Positions 1 to 6,598 are shown, counted from the first letter of the stretch. The stretch is DNA of 13,769 nt from Bacteroidaceae bacterium (GCA_016302435.1 JAEDNQ010000049.1:1-13769), one strand, 5' to 3'. Program-made: numbers and translations. The notes: generated by a model from the sequence alone, not told the origin.

Positions 1-1
1 G

Positions 2-37
2 AGCAAAGAGACACCTCAGAAGAAACAAGGGAAATAA
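2..37 (+). CDS. Possible C-terminal tail of an upstream gene (partial)
   Basis: One forward frame entering from the left edge reads 11 polar, lysine-rich codons (SKETPQKKQGK) and stops with TAA at 35-37. This would suit the disordered C-terminus of the preceding gene and leaves a 19-nt leader before the next start. The other two forward frames are not excluded, and so little sequence is visible that no function can be proposed. Confidence 0.3.
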   Translation, partial: SKETPQKKQGK

Positions 38-56
38 CATATAACAAGGACAGATC

Positions 57-512
57 ATGGAATATAAAAAAGACATCAGAACAAAGAACCTCACCCTGCA
101 TGACATTCATGTAGGGGACTGGGTGCAAGTGTGGATAGACATGGCAGAACGTTACTCGACACCTCTAAAAATCATCTCAATCCACGATGACGGCACTATC
201 TATCTCGTGCTATCTGACGAGGAGCGACTGACACCCTGGGAAGAGGACATCAAGAACGTTGACGCTCTCCGCATCACTGCCGACCTCCTAAAGGGCTTCG
301 GCTTCGATGTTAGCGAGATGGACGACGATCGCGGCACTCCATATCAGACAGTCGAGTACAAGGGCAAGTATGTCGGGGCACTGTATTACTACCAAGAAGA
401 GAAAGCGTATCTATATGTGTGCGGATATAACTGCCTGTACATGCACGAACTAATTGCATACAACCACAGGAACAACATAGACATAAACCTCGAATGGAAA
501 GGAGTAAAATAA
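57..512 (+). CDS. Small conserved Bacteroidales phage/accessory protein, function unknown
   Basis: This 151-residue acidic protein has no signal peptide or membrane segment. It begins with a short beta-type segment (VGDWVQVW, then IISIHDDGTIYL). A middle part reads NVDALRITADLLKGFGF, and the end reads CLYMHELIAYNHRNNIDINL. That arrangement, a 'level of performance' segment, then 'L-T-x-x-L-L-K-x-F-G-F', then a C-terminal 'Y-x-H-E-L' helix, matches from memory a family often found in Bacteroides and Prevotella prophages and mobile elements; its role is not known. Its stop codon overlaps the next start by one base (TAATG), so the two genes are probably translationally coupled. The family match is recollection, not a search. 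Confidence 0.75.
   Translation: MEYKKDIRTKNLTLHDIHVGDWVQVWIDMAERYSTPLKIISIHDDGTIYLVLSDEERLTPWEEDIKNVDALRITADLLKGFGFDVSEMDDDRGTPYQTVEYKGKYVGALYYYQEEKAYLYVCGYNCLYMHELIAYNHRNNIDINLEWKGVK
498..504 (+). promoter_or_regulatory. Shine-Dalgarno sequence that fixes the next start
   Basis: AAAGGAG lies 7 nt upstream of the ATG at 512. It is one of the few convincing purine-rich ribosome sites in the window; most other starts have A/C-rich leaders. It favours the ATG at 512 over the in-frame ATG at 494, which lies upstream of the site itself. Confidence 0.6.
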
Positions 513-1120
513 TGGAAATTGACATTAAGAACATCAAGGCTGCATACGAGACAGCCACAGAGAGTGAGAAAACCCTGTTATCAACCATGTTTCCTGACTT
601 GGCCTTGGGTCAGACAGAAGAAAAACCTGTCACGGAACGCATCAAGACTTTTGAGGATGCTGTGTTCGCTTTAGGAGACCATCCGTTCGTCACTGAATGG
701 CGCATGGGTGTCGATCTCTCGCCCGACCTTGAAGCATATTTACAGTTGCGAATTATATGCGCTGCCCTCAATGAGGGGTGGAAGCCGGAGTTTAAAGGAG
801 ATGAGTTCCGCTATACCCCTTGGTTCCGCATATATACCAAAAAGGAATATGAGGAACTTGACGAGGATGAGAAGAAAAGATCCTGTGTGGCTTATCAGTC
901 GAGCTATATTGCAAGTGCGGTTGGTGGAATGTCGTATGTGTTCGCGAGTGACGATTCCGCTTATACGTTCGCGAGCATCGGGTCGCGGCTCGTATTAAAG
1001 ACAAAAGAACTTGCTGAGTATTGTGGCAGGCAATTCGTTGACCTCTGGGCAGATTATCTTCTGTGGCCCCAACAAGCGAACAATAACGAAATTTACAATC
1101 ATAAGAAATTAAAGCAATAA
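512..1120 (+). CDS. Conserved Bacteroidales phage protein with 'ERIKTFEDA' and 'ALNEGW' motifs
   Basis: From the ATG at 512 the product has 202 residues. Visible signatures are ERIKTFEDAVFAL near residue 44, LRIICAALNEGWKPEF in the middle, YTPWFRIYTKKEYEELDEDEK, a serine/glycine/alanine-rich stretch (SSYIASAVGGMSYVFASDDSAY), and a C-terminal helix TKELAEYCGRQFVDLWADYL. I recognise this combination from uncharacterised proteins that recur in Bacteroidales prophages; they have no established function. The Ser/Gly stretch is the variable part of such proteins in my recollection. The gene is coupled to the preceding one by a one-base stop/start overlap and precedes the dUTPase by 17 nt, so all three probably share a transcript. 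Confidence 0.8.
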   Translation: MEIDIKNIKAAYETATESEKTLLSTMFPDLALGQTEEKPVTERIKTFEDAVFALGDHPFVTEWRMGVDLSPDLEAYLQLRIICAALNEGWKPEFKGDEFRYTPWFRIYTKKEYEELDEDEKKRSCVAYQSSYIASAVGGMSYVFASDDSAYTFASIGSRLVLKTKELAEYCGRQFVDLWADYLLWPQQANNNEIYNHKKLKQ

Positions 1121-1137
1121 ACAAACATAACAACAAC

Positions 1138-1587
1138 ATGAAACTCCTTTTTAAGAAACTCCACCCATCCGCTCAGGTACCCTTCAAGGCTGAGGGTCAT
1201 GAAGCCGACTTCTGCTATGACTGCGTAGCAGTGTCAGAAGAAGAAATAGCTCCCAACGTATGGCGGTACGGCCTCGGCTTCGCCCTGCAACCAGTCAATG
1301 ACTTTGATGGCAGCAATGTCAGAGGCATACAGCTGCGCGCACGCTCGTCTGTGTGGAAGACAGGCATGGTGCTATCTAATAGTGTAGGCACCATCGACGA
1401 GATATATACAGGGCAAGTCATGGCTGTGTTTTACCATGTCATGCCCAACATGCCTCGCTACAAGGTAGGTGACAAAGTTTGCCAGATATGCCTTGAACGC
1501 ACAGAGAGCATTGACTTTGTAGAAGTGCCCGAACTCCGCTCCACAACAAGAGGCTCTGGCGGCTACGGGTCAACAGACAGAACATAG
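1138..1587 (+). CDS. dut: dUTP diphosphatase (trimeric dUTPase)
   Basis: This enzyme hydrolyses dUTP to dUMP and pyrophosphate, supplying dUMP for thymidylate synthesis and limiting uracil incorporation into phage DNA. The 149-residue length is normal for the homotrimeric family, and all five motifs are visible. Motif 1 is a divergent EADFCYDCVAV with Asp28. Motif 2 is RARSSVW (67-73). Motif 3 is NSVGTIDEIYTG (81-92), with Asp87 and Tyr90. Motif 4 is KVGDKVCQICLER (109-121). Motif 5 is the glycine-rich C-terminal arm RGSGGYGSTDRT (138-149). The start follows an A/C-rich leader, 17 nt after the preceding stop. The motif 1 region is the least canonical part. Identification is confident; only the motif 1 alignment is uncertain. 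Confidence 0.95.
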   Translation: MKLLFKKLHPSAQVPFKAEGHEADFCYDCVAVSEEEIAPNVWRYGLGFALQPVNDFDGSNVRGIQLRARSSVWKTGMVLSNSVGTIDEIYTGQVMAVFYHVMPNMPRYKVGDKVCQICLERTESIDFVEVPELRSTTRGSGGYGSTDRT

Positions 1588-1602
1588 GACGTTATGTAAT
1601 CT

Positions 1603-1614
1603 AAGTTATAACTT
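1603..1614. repeat. 12-bp perfect palindrome AAGTTATAACTT
   Basis: This is a self-complementary 12-mer just after the dUTPase stop. It shares the 8-bp core GTTATAAC with the two palindromes at 11655-11666 and 12374-12385, which also lie just after gene ends. It could be an operator-like site, but the core is short and AT-rich, so chance is possible. Confidence 0.4.
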
Positions 1615-1629
1615 CAAAACCTCCACACC

Positions 1630-2079
1630 ATGCACAACGACTTCTGGGAGTCTTTCTCCTTCTCCATCCCCCACACCAAAGGGCACAGGCGCAAATCCGC
1701 ACAGTACGCCCTTCCATCTTCCTCGTCCCCATCCACCGCTGCTCCGTCCGGCCTTACGCGCTTCTCAAACCAGCTCTCTCCCCCTTCCTCTCCTCCCTCC
1801 CTCTCGCTATCCACTCTCACACTCTACGAAGTCCGCATACTCACCTCCTTCCTTCCCGACGTTCATGGCACATGGTGGCTCTTCTTCCCTCCAGACTATT
1901 ACCCCATTATCGACTACACCATCCTCCGCACCCTCACCGTCCCACTCCCAGATGGCGTCACCCTCGACCCATCTACTCGTCTCCCACTCCTCAACGGTCA
2001 CCCCTGCACCCTTGCCGACCGCTCCACACATCTCACCCTCGACACCCCTACCGAGTCGATAGTCCTCACACCCATTTAA
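1630..2079 (+). CDS. Pyrimidine-rich orphan protein, Ser/Pro-rich N-terminal half
   Basis: This 149-residue frame is on the same strand as its neighbours and fills the gap after dut. The first half is a low-complexity Ser/Pro/Thr tract (SSSSPSTAAPSG, LSPPSSPPSLSLST). The second half looks like a small folded beta-rich domain with aromatic residues (TWWLFFPPDYYPIIDYTIL) followed by PLPDGVTLDPSTRLPLLNG. The coding strand is strikingly poor in purines, far more than in neighbouring genes, so shorter open frames appear in several registers. I do not recognise it. The ATG follows the leader CTTCAAAACCTCCACACC, without a Shine-Dalgarno sequence. It is more likely real than not because it spans the gap in the expected direction, but composition alone could keep the frame open. 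Confidence 0.5.
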   Translation: MHNDFWESFSFSIPHTKGHRRKSAQYALPSSSSPSTAAPSGLTRFSNQLSPPSSPPSLSLSTLTLYEVRILTSFLPDVHGTWWLFFPPDYYPIIDYTILRTLTVPLPDGVTLDPSTRLPLLNGHPCTLADRSTHLTLDTPTESIVLTPI

Positions 2080-2182
2080 AAACAGGGGAGCGCACTTGCG
2101 TCTACTCTTCCTCAGTCGCAGCCTCTAATTAGCCATCTTATGTTAAATAAAAGTAGGAACACCCCTCAAAAGAATAAATACT

Positions 2183-2317
2183 ATGCTGTTATCAGAAATA
2201 ATAGACCAACTTCAAAAGATTCGTAAAGAATTTGGAAATGTACATGTAGATGTTCTTGTGGTGAGAGATGATCTTGCAATTAAAATCAAAGATCATGGTA
2301 CATTCATTTGTGAATAA
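2183..2317 (+). CDS. 44-residue phage protein, 'LLSEIIDQLQKIRKEFGNV' type
   Basis: The small frame starts MLLSEIIDQLQKIRKEFGN and continues into a short beta-like part (VHVDVLVVRDDLAIKIKDHG). This order, a helix reading 'L-I-x-x-L-x-K-x-x-x-x-x-G', then 'V-x-V-x-V', then a substrate-like strand, is typical of tiny proteins scattered through phages of many hosts; no function is established. Codons are AT-rich (AAA, ATT, GAT, GTA), unlike the C-ending codons of the genes on either side, suggesting separate acquisition. It ends 11 nt before the next start. Two features support it as real: the family-like pattern and tight packing. Confidence 0.65.
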   Translation: MLLSEIIDQLQKIRKEFGNVHVDVLVVRDDLAIKIKDHGTFICE

Positions 2318-2328
2318 AAAATAAAATT

Positions 2329-3270
2329 ATGGCAAAGAACACCACCAAGCAGAAAGCGAAGACTCCTGAACGACTTCGCCCCATTCCTCCTAAGATAAAC
2401 TTCTCAGAAGTAGATTCCCAGGCATACGCAGAGACGCTTACATCCTTATTCAACCTTCCCGCCTTCAAGGAACTGGAAGGCAAGCGCAACAGCATCGTTG
2501 ATGCACTCAGCCGCTGCAACAATGTCGCCATGTATAACAGCCTCTATGATAGCATGTCTACCAAGACCAACGCTATAGCGGCATTCATCGCACGTGCTCT
2601 CGCAGACACCTACATCAACCATACAGACCATTTGGAGCGCACCTCATTATCCGACCTGTTCCGCTACCATGTGGACTATGAGCGAGAAGGCATAAAGGAG
2701 AAAGCCAATACACTAAACCGCAATCTTCTGAAGCTCATCTTCCTTGCCGACCTCACTGAGAGGCTGTGCATGGACATTCAGAGCCAGATGAAAGATGTAT
2801 TCAACGGCTATGCCGACCATACGTCCTATGATGGTGTCAGTGCCGCCCTGTCGCAACTGAGGGGTTATCTTCAAGCCTCCCGCACCTGTTTCCATGAAAA
2901 GAAATATGCCGACTTGTATAATGACTATTCCGACTCCGTCAATGCCTACTTGGACAAACGTCTTAACACCTTCACACGCAAGGTAGCTTCAAAGATGCCC
3001 TCCGTCCACGGTTACACCGAACAAGAGCTGCTTGATGCCCTCAACCAGTTCTTCGACACAGACCGCAAGTTTGGCAGGCGTTTCATACAGCGCAACGAAC
3101 AGGGAGGTCGATTCATCAATGTTCCCCTTCTCGCCATGGAGCTCAACGACGCGCAGACAGCTAAAATAGACAAATACGTTCGCTACGACAGGCGAGACAA
3201 TGACGCTGTAAGCGAGTACTGCTACAGGGTTACAGACATCATCATGAGAGAATATAAACCGTCAGACTAA
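2329..3270 (+). CDS. Uncharacterised helical protein, 313 aa
   Basis: The product is 313 residues and appears almost wholly alpha-helical and soluble. It has a basic N-terminus (MAKNTTKQKAKTPERLRPIPPK), then repeated helical segments (SQAYAETLTSLFNLPAFKELEGKR and others), a central RNLLKLIFLADLTERL segment, and a C-terminal part with several arginine and tyrosine residues (RKFGRRFIQRNEQGGRF, KYVRYDRRDNDAV). There is no signal peptide, membrane span or catalytic motif I can name. The following gene starts 11 nt downstream, so the two likely form a unit. The start after AATAAAATT is supported by the good N-terminal composition. I do not recognise the family; a DNA-binding or virion-internal role would be a guess. 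Confidence 0.8.
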   Translation: MAKNTTKQKAKTPERLRPIPPKINFSEVDSQAYAETLTSLFNLPAFKELEGKRNSIVDALSRCNNVAMYNSLYDSMSTKTNAIAAFIARALADTYINHTDHLERTSLSDLFRYHVDYEREGIKEKANTLNRNLLKLIFLADLTERLCMDIQSQMKDVFNGYADHTSYDGVSAALSQLRGYLQASRTCFHEKKYADLYNDYSDSVNAYLDKRLNTFTRKVASKMPSVHGYTEQELLDALNQFFDTDRKFGRRFIQRNEQGGRFINVPLLAMELNDAQTAKIDKYVRYDRRDNDAVSEYCYRVTDIIMREYKPSD

Positions 3271-3281
3271 CATATCACACT

Positions 3282-4019
3282 ATGGCAAACATCTATCTAC
3301 GTCTTCCAGTCATGGTATGCTGCTACCATCGCAACTACGACCCCGACCACAAGCTCACACCCTTCATGCCGCTGAAGTTCTCCACCTACACCGACCATGC
3401 TGTAGTGCTCCGTGGCGGTCTGTCAGTCTTTACAGGCAAGGATCAGAAAGCCGGAGTATGCTATTCCCAGGCACAATGGAACAACATGCTCCGTGGTCGT
3501 AGACCCGACGGTTCGCAGCTCGTCATGGTACGTGACCCCTCCTCATGGCTGTCATATACGGAGATATGCAATCTTGAAGGTCGGAAGCTCAGCCACAAGA
3601 CGGACTCTTACGACTACCTCTGCATACAGATGCCTAAGACCGTTTTGGTGGGCGACAGAGAGATGCGCACCAATGCGTCCTTCTCTCTTGCGCCCAATAT
3701 GGCATCTTTGCTTCGCAACCTGTTGGAAGACGACTTCAAGCGAGCCTTGCTTCAATGGGTCGTAGATACCAAAGACTTCTGTCTGAATCCCACACGCATT
3801 ATCGACCGCACTCACGCAGCCACCCTCGAACGTTTCCTTATGCGTTTCGATATTCCTGTCACACAGGACGGTAAGGAGAAGGACACCATCCGTCGACTGC
3901 TTCAGCGATGGTTAGAAAGCGCAGGTTCGGTATCGGGCTCATATAAAACCTATGACGAGGATATAACCTATGAGGACCCGAAGGATAGAGTGCGCAAAAT
4001 AAACAATCCGTACAAATGA
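3282..4019 (+). CDS. Uncharacterised Bacteroidales phage protein, 'MANIYLRLP' family, 245 aa
   Basis: The protein starts MANIYLRLPVMVCCYHRNYDP and continues with a mixed alpha/beta N-terminal part. It contains QAQWNNMLRGRRPDG, the aromatic segment SSWLSYTEICNLEGR, and DSYDYLCIQMPKTVLVGD. The C-terminal half is helical (RNLLEDDFKRALLQWVVDT, then DTIRRLLQRWLESAG). From memory, proteins with this N-terminus and the 'YDYLCI-x-x-P-K' segment recur in Bacteroidales phages next to the preceding type of gene, but no function is known to me. It is separated by only 11 nt from the 313-residue gene. Downstream, coding gives way to an AT-rich gap (4020-4108), where this transcription unit may end or a new one begin. 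Confidence 0.8.
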   Translation: MANIYLRLPVMVCCYHRNYDPDHKLTPFMPLKFSTYTDHAVVLRGGLSVFTGKDQKAGVCYSQAQWNNMLRGRRPDGSQLVMVRDPSSWLSYTEICNLEGRKLSHKTDSYDYLCIQMPKTVLVGDREMRTNASFSLAPNMASLLRNLLEDDFKRALLQWVVDTKDFCLNPTRIIDRTHAATLERFLMRFDIPVTQDGKEKDTIRRLLQRWLESAGSVSGSYKTYDEDITYEDPKDRVRKINNPYK

Positions 4020-4108
4020 TATTAAGTGTTAAAGAACTTTATAAAAAAATCTAAATACACCTCAAATTCAATATTCTTTTTGTCACACACAAATTTTACT
4101 CCACGCTT
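4020..4108 (+). other. AT-rich intergenic gap, possible promoter region
   Basis: This gap is far richer in A and T than the flanking genes, with AAAGAACTTTATAAAAAAA near its start and a TTCTTTTTG stretch near its end. I see no exact TAnnTTTG element and no hairpin with a T-tract, so both promoter and terminator readings are weak. Confidence 0.25.
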
Positions 4109-4582
4109 ATGAATTGCAAAGAATTTTTTCTCAACGACATTGTAGCCTTAGCCCTGTACAATCCCGACAAGACTACAATCTCTCCACCCTTCAATGTTGA
4201 CAACATCGCCAAGCTCGACACCCTGACTCTGCCCTCTCCATTCAAGCAGATAAAGACAAACGCTTCAGGGGACGGAGTCATAGAGGCATTAGGCGACACC
4301 TTCCCATGCAAAGTGACGTACGCCAAAAGCAATGTACGCTACCTATATACATATAATATAGAGATAACGCTGTCGCCCAACAACAAGGCATCCAACCTTC
4401 TCCATGCGTCAGACTATGCAGATGACTTCCTGATGGTGGCTACCACGGCAGAAGGCAAACGTTATCTCATATATACCGCACCGTTCACTTTCGACATGAA
4501 TCTTGTCTTTGAGACTGCTTCAACCGCTCTGAAGATTTCAGCCATGTCGATGAGCAACTTTATTCCGTTACCAGACGAATAA
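4109..4582 (+). CDS. Uncharacterised protein, 157 aa, probably beta-rich
   Basis: The product has no membrane segment and reads as alternating beta strands: LNDIVALALYNP, DTLTLPSPFKQIKT, TFPCKVTYAKSNVRYLYTYNIEITLSP, then KRYLIYTAPFTFDMNLVFETASTALKISAMSM. It ends with NFIPLPDE. It stands alone between the AT-rich gap and the terminator at 4639-4671, so it may be the last gene of the upstream unit or a monocistronic gene. I do not recognise the family. Its place just ahead of the virion cassette would allow a minor structural or assembly role, but no motif shows that. Confidence 0.7.
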   Translation: MNCKEFFLNDIVALALYNPDKTTISPPFNVDNIAKLDTLTLPSPFKQIKTNASGDGVIEALGDTFPCKVTYAKSNVRYLYTYNIEITLSPNNKASNLLHASDYADDFLMVATTAEGKRYLIYTAPFTFDMNLVFETASTALKISAMSMSNFIPLPDE

Positions 4583-4638
4583 GTTTTTTACATATTAACA
4601 ACAACCACTTAATTTAAGACGGTTTCTGAAAAACTACC

Positions 4639-4671
4639 GAGACAGGACTTCATTGCCCTGTCTCTTTTTTT
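4639..4671 (+). terminator. Rho-independent terminator
   Basis: The stem GAGACAGG (4639-4646) pairs perfectly with CCTGTCTC (4657-4664) around a 10-nt loop and is followed directly by seven T residues. This is the clearest intrinsic terminator in the window, and it separates the upstream block from the tRNA and virion cassette. Confidence 0.85.
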
Positions 4672-4731
4672 GTGTCAGCCTAAATACGCACACCCCCTAA
4701 AAAAAGTCCTCATGCCAAAACTGACATTGCC

Positions 4732-4740
4732 TATCTTTGC
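4732..4740 (+). promoter_or_regulatory. Bacteroidales-type -7 promoter element TATCTTTGC
   Basis: TATCTTTGC fits the Bacteroidetes primary-sigma -7 consensus TAnnTTTG. It lies between the terminator and the tRNA, placing a transcription start around 4747, about 20 nt before the mature tRNA 5' end. I do not see a good -33 TTTG at the usual spacing, so the call rests on the -7 match and position. Confidence 0.6.
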
Positions 4741-4765
4741 ATTGTAAGAACGAAACATCAGTCAT

Positions 4766-4840
4766 CGCGGAGTAGAGCAGAGGTAGCTCGCGAGACCCAT
4801 AATCTCGAGGTCGGGGGTTCGACTCCCTCTTCCGCAACCA
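4766..4840 (+). tRNA. tRNA with anticodon CAT, initiator-like (fMet-type)
   Basis: The 75-nt cloverleaf is complete. The acceptor is CGCGGAG/TTCCGCA and the D arm GAGC-AGAGGTA-GCTC. The anticodon arm is CGAGA-CCCATAA-TCTCG with CAT at 4798-4800. The variable loop is AGGTC, the T arm GGGGG-TTCGACT-CCCTC, the discriminator A, and CCA is encoded. Two hallmarks of bacterial initiator tRNA are present: the unpaired C1/A72 at the acceptor end and A11:U24 in the D stem, where elongators carry pyrimidine 11:purine 24. The third hallmark, three G:C pairs next to the anticodon loop, is absent (AGA/TCT instead), and position 33 is C instead of the near-universal U. It is therefore a divergent initiator-derived tRNA; an elongator Met or lysidine-modified Ile reading is less likely but not excluded. 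Confidence 0.9.
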
Positions 4841-4874
4841 ACCAACTTTTTTAACCCAACACAAACACACAACA

Positions 4875-6458
4875 ATGATCACTTCACTTCTCGAACTCGC
4901 TACCACGAAGTACTGGATGGCGCACCCTCCACACTTCAATGCCCTGCGCAATATAGTGCAGGACAATGTAGCCGGACGTGTGGTGCTGTCAGCCGACTCT
5001 ATCAGCAAGCATGACCCATACATGGCTTCGCTCTCAGCTGAGGGCAGCGTCATCAGGATGGGCGATGATGGCCGAGAGGGAAGGGAAATAGACAAAGAGA
5101 GTACAGAATTTGTCGTAATCCTTCCTGTCACCGGACCCGTCACACGCAATGGCAATGCCTGCACCTATGGCAGCGTCGAACTCCGTGACAAGGTTCTCCA
5201 TTATGCAGGCAAGGACGAATGCCGTGGCTTCATCTTCTATGTTGACACATGCGGCGGTTCTGCAAGTGCCATCCCCGACTTCAAGTATGCTATCGACTAC
5301 GCACACTCATGCGGTAAGAAAGTCATAGCCTTTGTAGACGGCTGTGCCCTGTCAGCAGGCATATACCTGTGCGCTCTCTGCGATGAAGTATATTACATGA
5401 ACGACAAGGATCAATTAGGTTCTATTGGTGTCATGGCAGCATTTTACACCACCAAGTCGGGCGAGGCAAACGCTTACACCAACGAGACTTACCATGAGAT
5501 ATATGCCGATGCGAGCTACCAGAAGAACCTGTGGCATCGTGAGGCGGCTGAAGGCGAATACGACAGTCTCAAAGCAGACCTCAACACTCTCGCCGACGAA
5601 TTTATGTCGGACGTAAAAGCCCACAGACCCAACGTCACAGACGAATATCTTCATGGCGACATCTTCGACGCTTCTGCCGTTGAAGGCATTCTCGTAGACG
5701 GCAAATCAACACTCGACGAATGCGTGCAGCGTCTTATCGCTCCATCTGAGGACATGGAAACTCCAGCAGGCAACGAAGAGGGAAAACCCATGAATGAAGA
5801 GGAAAGCGAGGCAGGCTGCAAGCCCAAGAACGAGCAGGAATCCGACACAAACATCAACAACATATCATCTATGGCAACTTACACTCTCATTACAGAAGCA
5901 TGCGGCCTCGAATCTGAGCAGCTTCAGGTACAGGCTGAAGGAGCGTTCCTCAATACACCTCTCCTCCAGCATCTCGAAGCTCACCTTGGCAATCAAGCCA
6001 AGCAGATGGCCGACATGCGAGAAGAGATGACCAAGGGCTCACAGTCCATGGCGGTTCTGCAGGAACAGCTCGACAGCAAGGAGTCCTGCATCGCCTCTCT
6101 CACCACAGAGCGCGATAACGCTGTCTCCGAACTCAGCACCGCTAAGGACGCTCATGCTAACGCACTTGCACAGCTCAACAGCGAGATTGAATCTCTCAAA
6201 GCTGAGAAAGCACAGCTCGAAGCTGAGCTCCAGTCAGCAAAAGAATCTGCCCGCTCAGCAGAGCAGAGTCTTGCTGACCGTGACGCTCAGATAGAAGAGT
6301 TGACGAGCGAACCATCCGAAGAGCCGCAGGCAGGTGCTGCCCCAGCCTCTAACGGCGAAGGTCTCCAGACTCGCACCATGCGTTCTTTCGACCCCACACC
6401 TTACAAGACGTTGGCTGAACGAAAAGCAGCCTTCATAGCGTTTACTGAGGGCAAATAA
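4875..6458 (+). CDS. Head maturation protease (S49/SppA type) fused to scaffold
   Basis: The 527-residue protein combines a serine protease of the SppA/ClpP-like S49 family with a scaffold-like tail. The protease part (about 75-290) shows VVILPVTGPVTRNG, GFIFYVDTCGGSA and KKVIAFVDGCALSAGIYLC, with Ser160 the probable nucleophile. LGSIGVMAAFY follows, and Lys217 in SYQKNLW is the likely general base at the spacing seen in SppA. An acidic linker (291-332) leads to a region of long coiled coil (about 370-480, e.g. AQLNSEIESLKAEKAQLEAE), then an Ala/Pro-rich link and a C-terminal basic helix, as in capsid scaffolds. It would cleave scaffold and capsid precursors inside the procapsid. It sits directly before the capsid gene. 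The leader ACACAAACACACAACA lacks a Shine-Dalgarno sequence. Confidence 0.88.
   Translation: MITSLLELATTKYWMAHPPHFNALRNIVQDNVAGRVVLSADSISKHDPYMASLSAEGSVIRMGDDGREGREIDKESTEFVVILPVTGPVTRNGNACTYGSVELRDKVLHYAGKDECRGFIFYVDTCGGSASAIPDFKYAIDYAHSCGKKVIAFVDGCALSAGIYLCALCDEVYYMNDKDQLGSIGVMAAFYTTKSGEANAYTNETYHEIYADASYQKNLWHREAAEGEYDSLKADLNTLADEFMSDVKAHRPNVTDEYLHGDIFDASAVEGILVDGKSTLDECVQRLIAPSEDMETPAGNEEGKPMNEEESEAGCKPKNEQESDTNINNISSMATYTLITEACGLESEQLQVQAEGAFLNTPLLQHLEAHLGNQAKQMADMREEMTKGSQSMAVLQEQLDSKESCIASLTTERDNAVSELSTAKDAHANALAQLNSEIESLKAEKAQLEAELQSAKESARSAEQSLADRDAQIEELTSEPSEEPQAGAAPASNGEGLQTRTMRSFDPTPYKTLAERKAAFIAFTEGK
5871..6458 (+). CDS. Candidate nested scaffold protein from an internal in-frame start
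   Basis: An ATG at 5871 (residue 333 of the fusion) would give a separate 195-residue protein, MATYTLITEACGLESEQLQ onward. It contains only the coiled coil and C-terminal helix. The boundary is exactly where the disordered acidic linker ends, and the leader CAACAACATATCATCT resembles the A/C-rich leaders before real starts here, followed by ATGGCA as at 2329, 3282, 6599, 7985 and 11798. Lambda gene C with nested Nu3 is the known precedent for independent scaffold synthesis within a protease gene. Whether this start is used is inference. Confidence 0.5.
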   Translation: MATYTLITEACGLESEQLQVQAEGAFLNTPLLQHLEAHLGNQAKQMADMREEMTKGSQSMAVLQEQLDSKESCIASLTTERDNAVSELSTAKDAHANALAQLNSEIESLKAEKAQLEAELQSAKESARSAEQSLADRDAQIEELTSEPSEEPQAGAAPASNGEGLQTRTMRSFDPTPYKTLAERKAAFIAFTEGK

Positions 6459-6488
6459 AACAGTAGTGTATTAGGGTTTTTCTCGACA

Positions 6489-6527
6489 GACAGGGGAGCT
6501 GAAGTCTTTCAGCATTCATCCCCTGTC
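6489..6527 (+). other. Two-tiered RNA hairpin between protease and capsid genes
   Basis: GACAGGGG (6489-6496) pairs with CCCCTGTC (6520-6527), and inside it GCTGAA (6498-6503) pairs with TTCAGC (6508-6513) around a 4-nt loop. No T-tract follows, so it is not a standard intrinsic terminator. It may serve as a processing or stability element ahead of the highly expressed capsid message. The outer arms share GACAGG/CCTGTC with the terminator at 4639. Confidence 0.6.
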
Positions 6528-6598
6528 TTCCACCCGACAACATACGGTGTAATATCCAAACCAACATATACAAACACAATCTAAAACAGACACACACA

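Noticed and set aside
494..511. Upstream ATG at 494 for the 202-residue gene
   Set aside because: The Shine-Dalgarno sequence AAAGGAG lies downstream of it and correctly spaced before the ATG at 512, which also gives a normal stop/start overlap.
792..1139. Reverse-strand 115-residue frame over the second gene
   Set aside because: It is opposite a convincing conserved gene, has an unnatural composition, and all other supported genes are on the + strand.
1872..2132. Alternative 86-residue frame within the pyrimidine-rich region
   Set aside because: It overlaps the longer 149-residue frame and consists of His/Pro/Arg-rich low complexity expected from shifted reading of CT-rich DNA.
4697..5164. 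Reverse-strand 155-residue frame over the tRNA
   Set aside because: It contains RKRESNPRPRDYGSRELP, the well-known spurious translation of the antisense of a tRNA gene, and it overlaps the protease gene.
6489..6527. Intrinsic terminator after the protease gene
   Set aside because: The stem is followed by TTCCACCC rather than a T-tract, so only an RNA hairpin is claimed.
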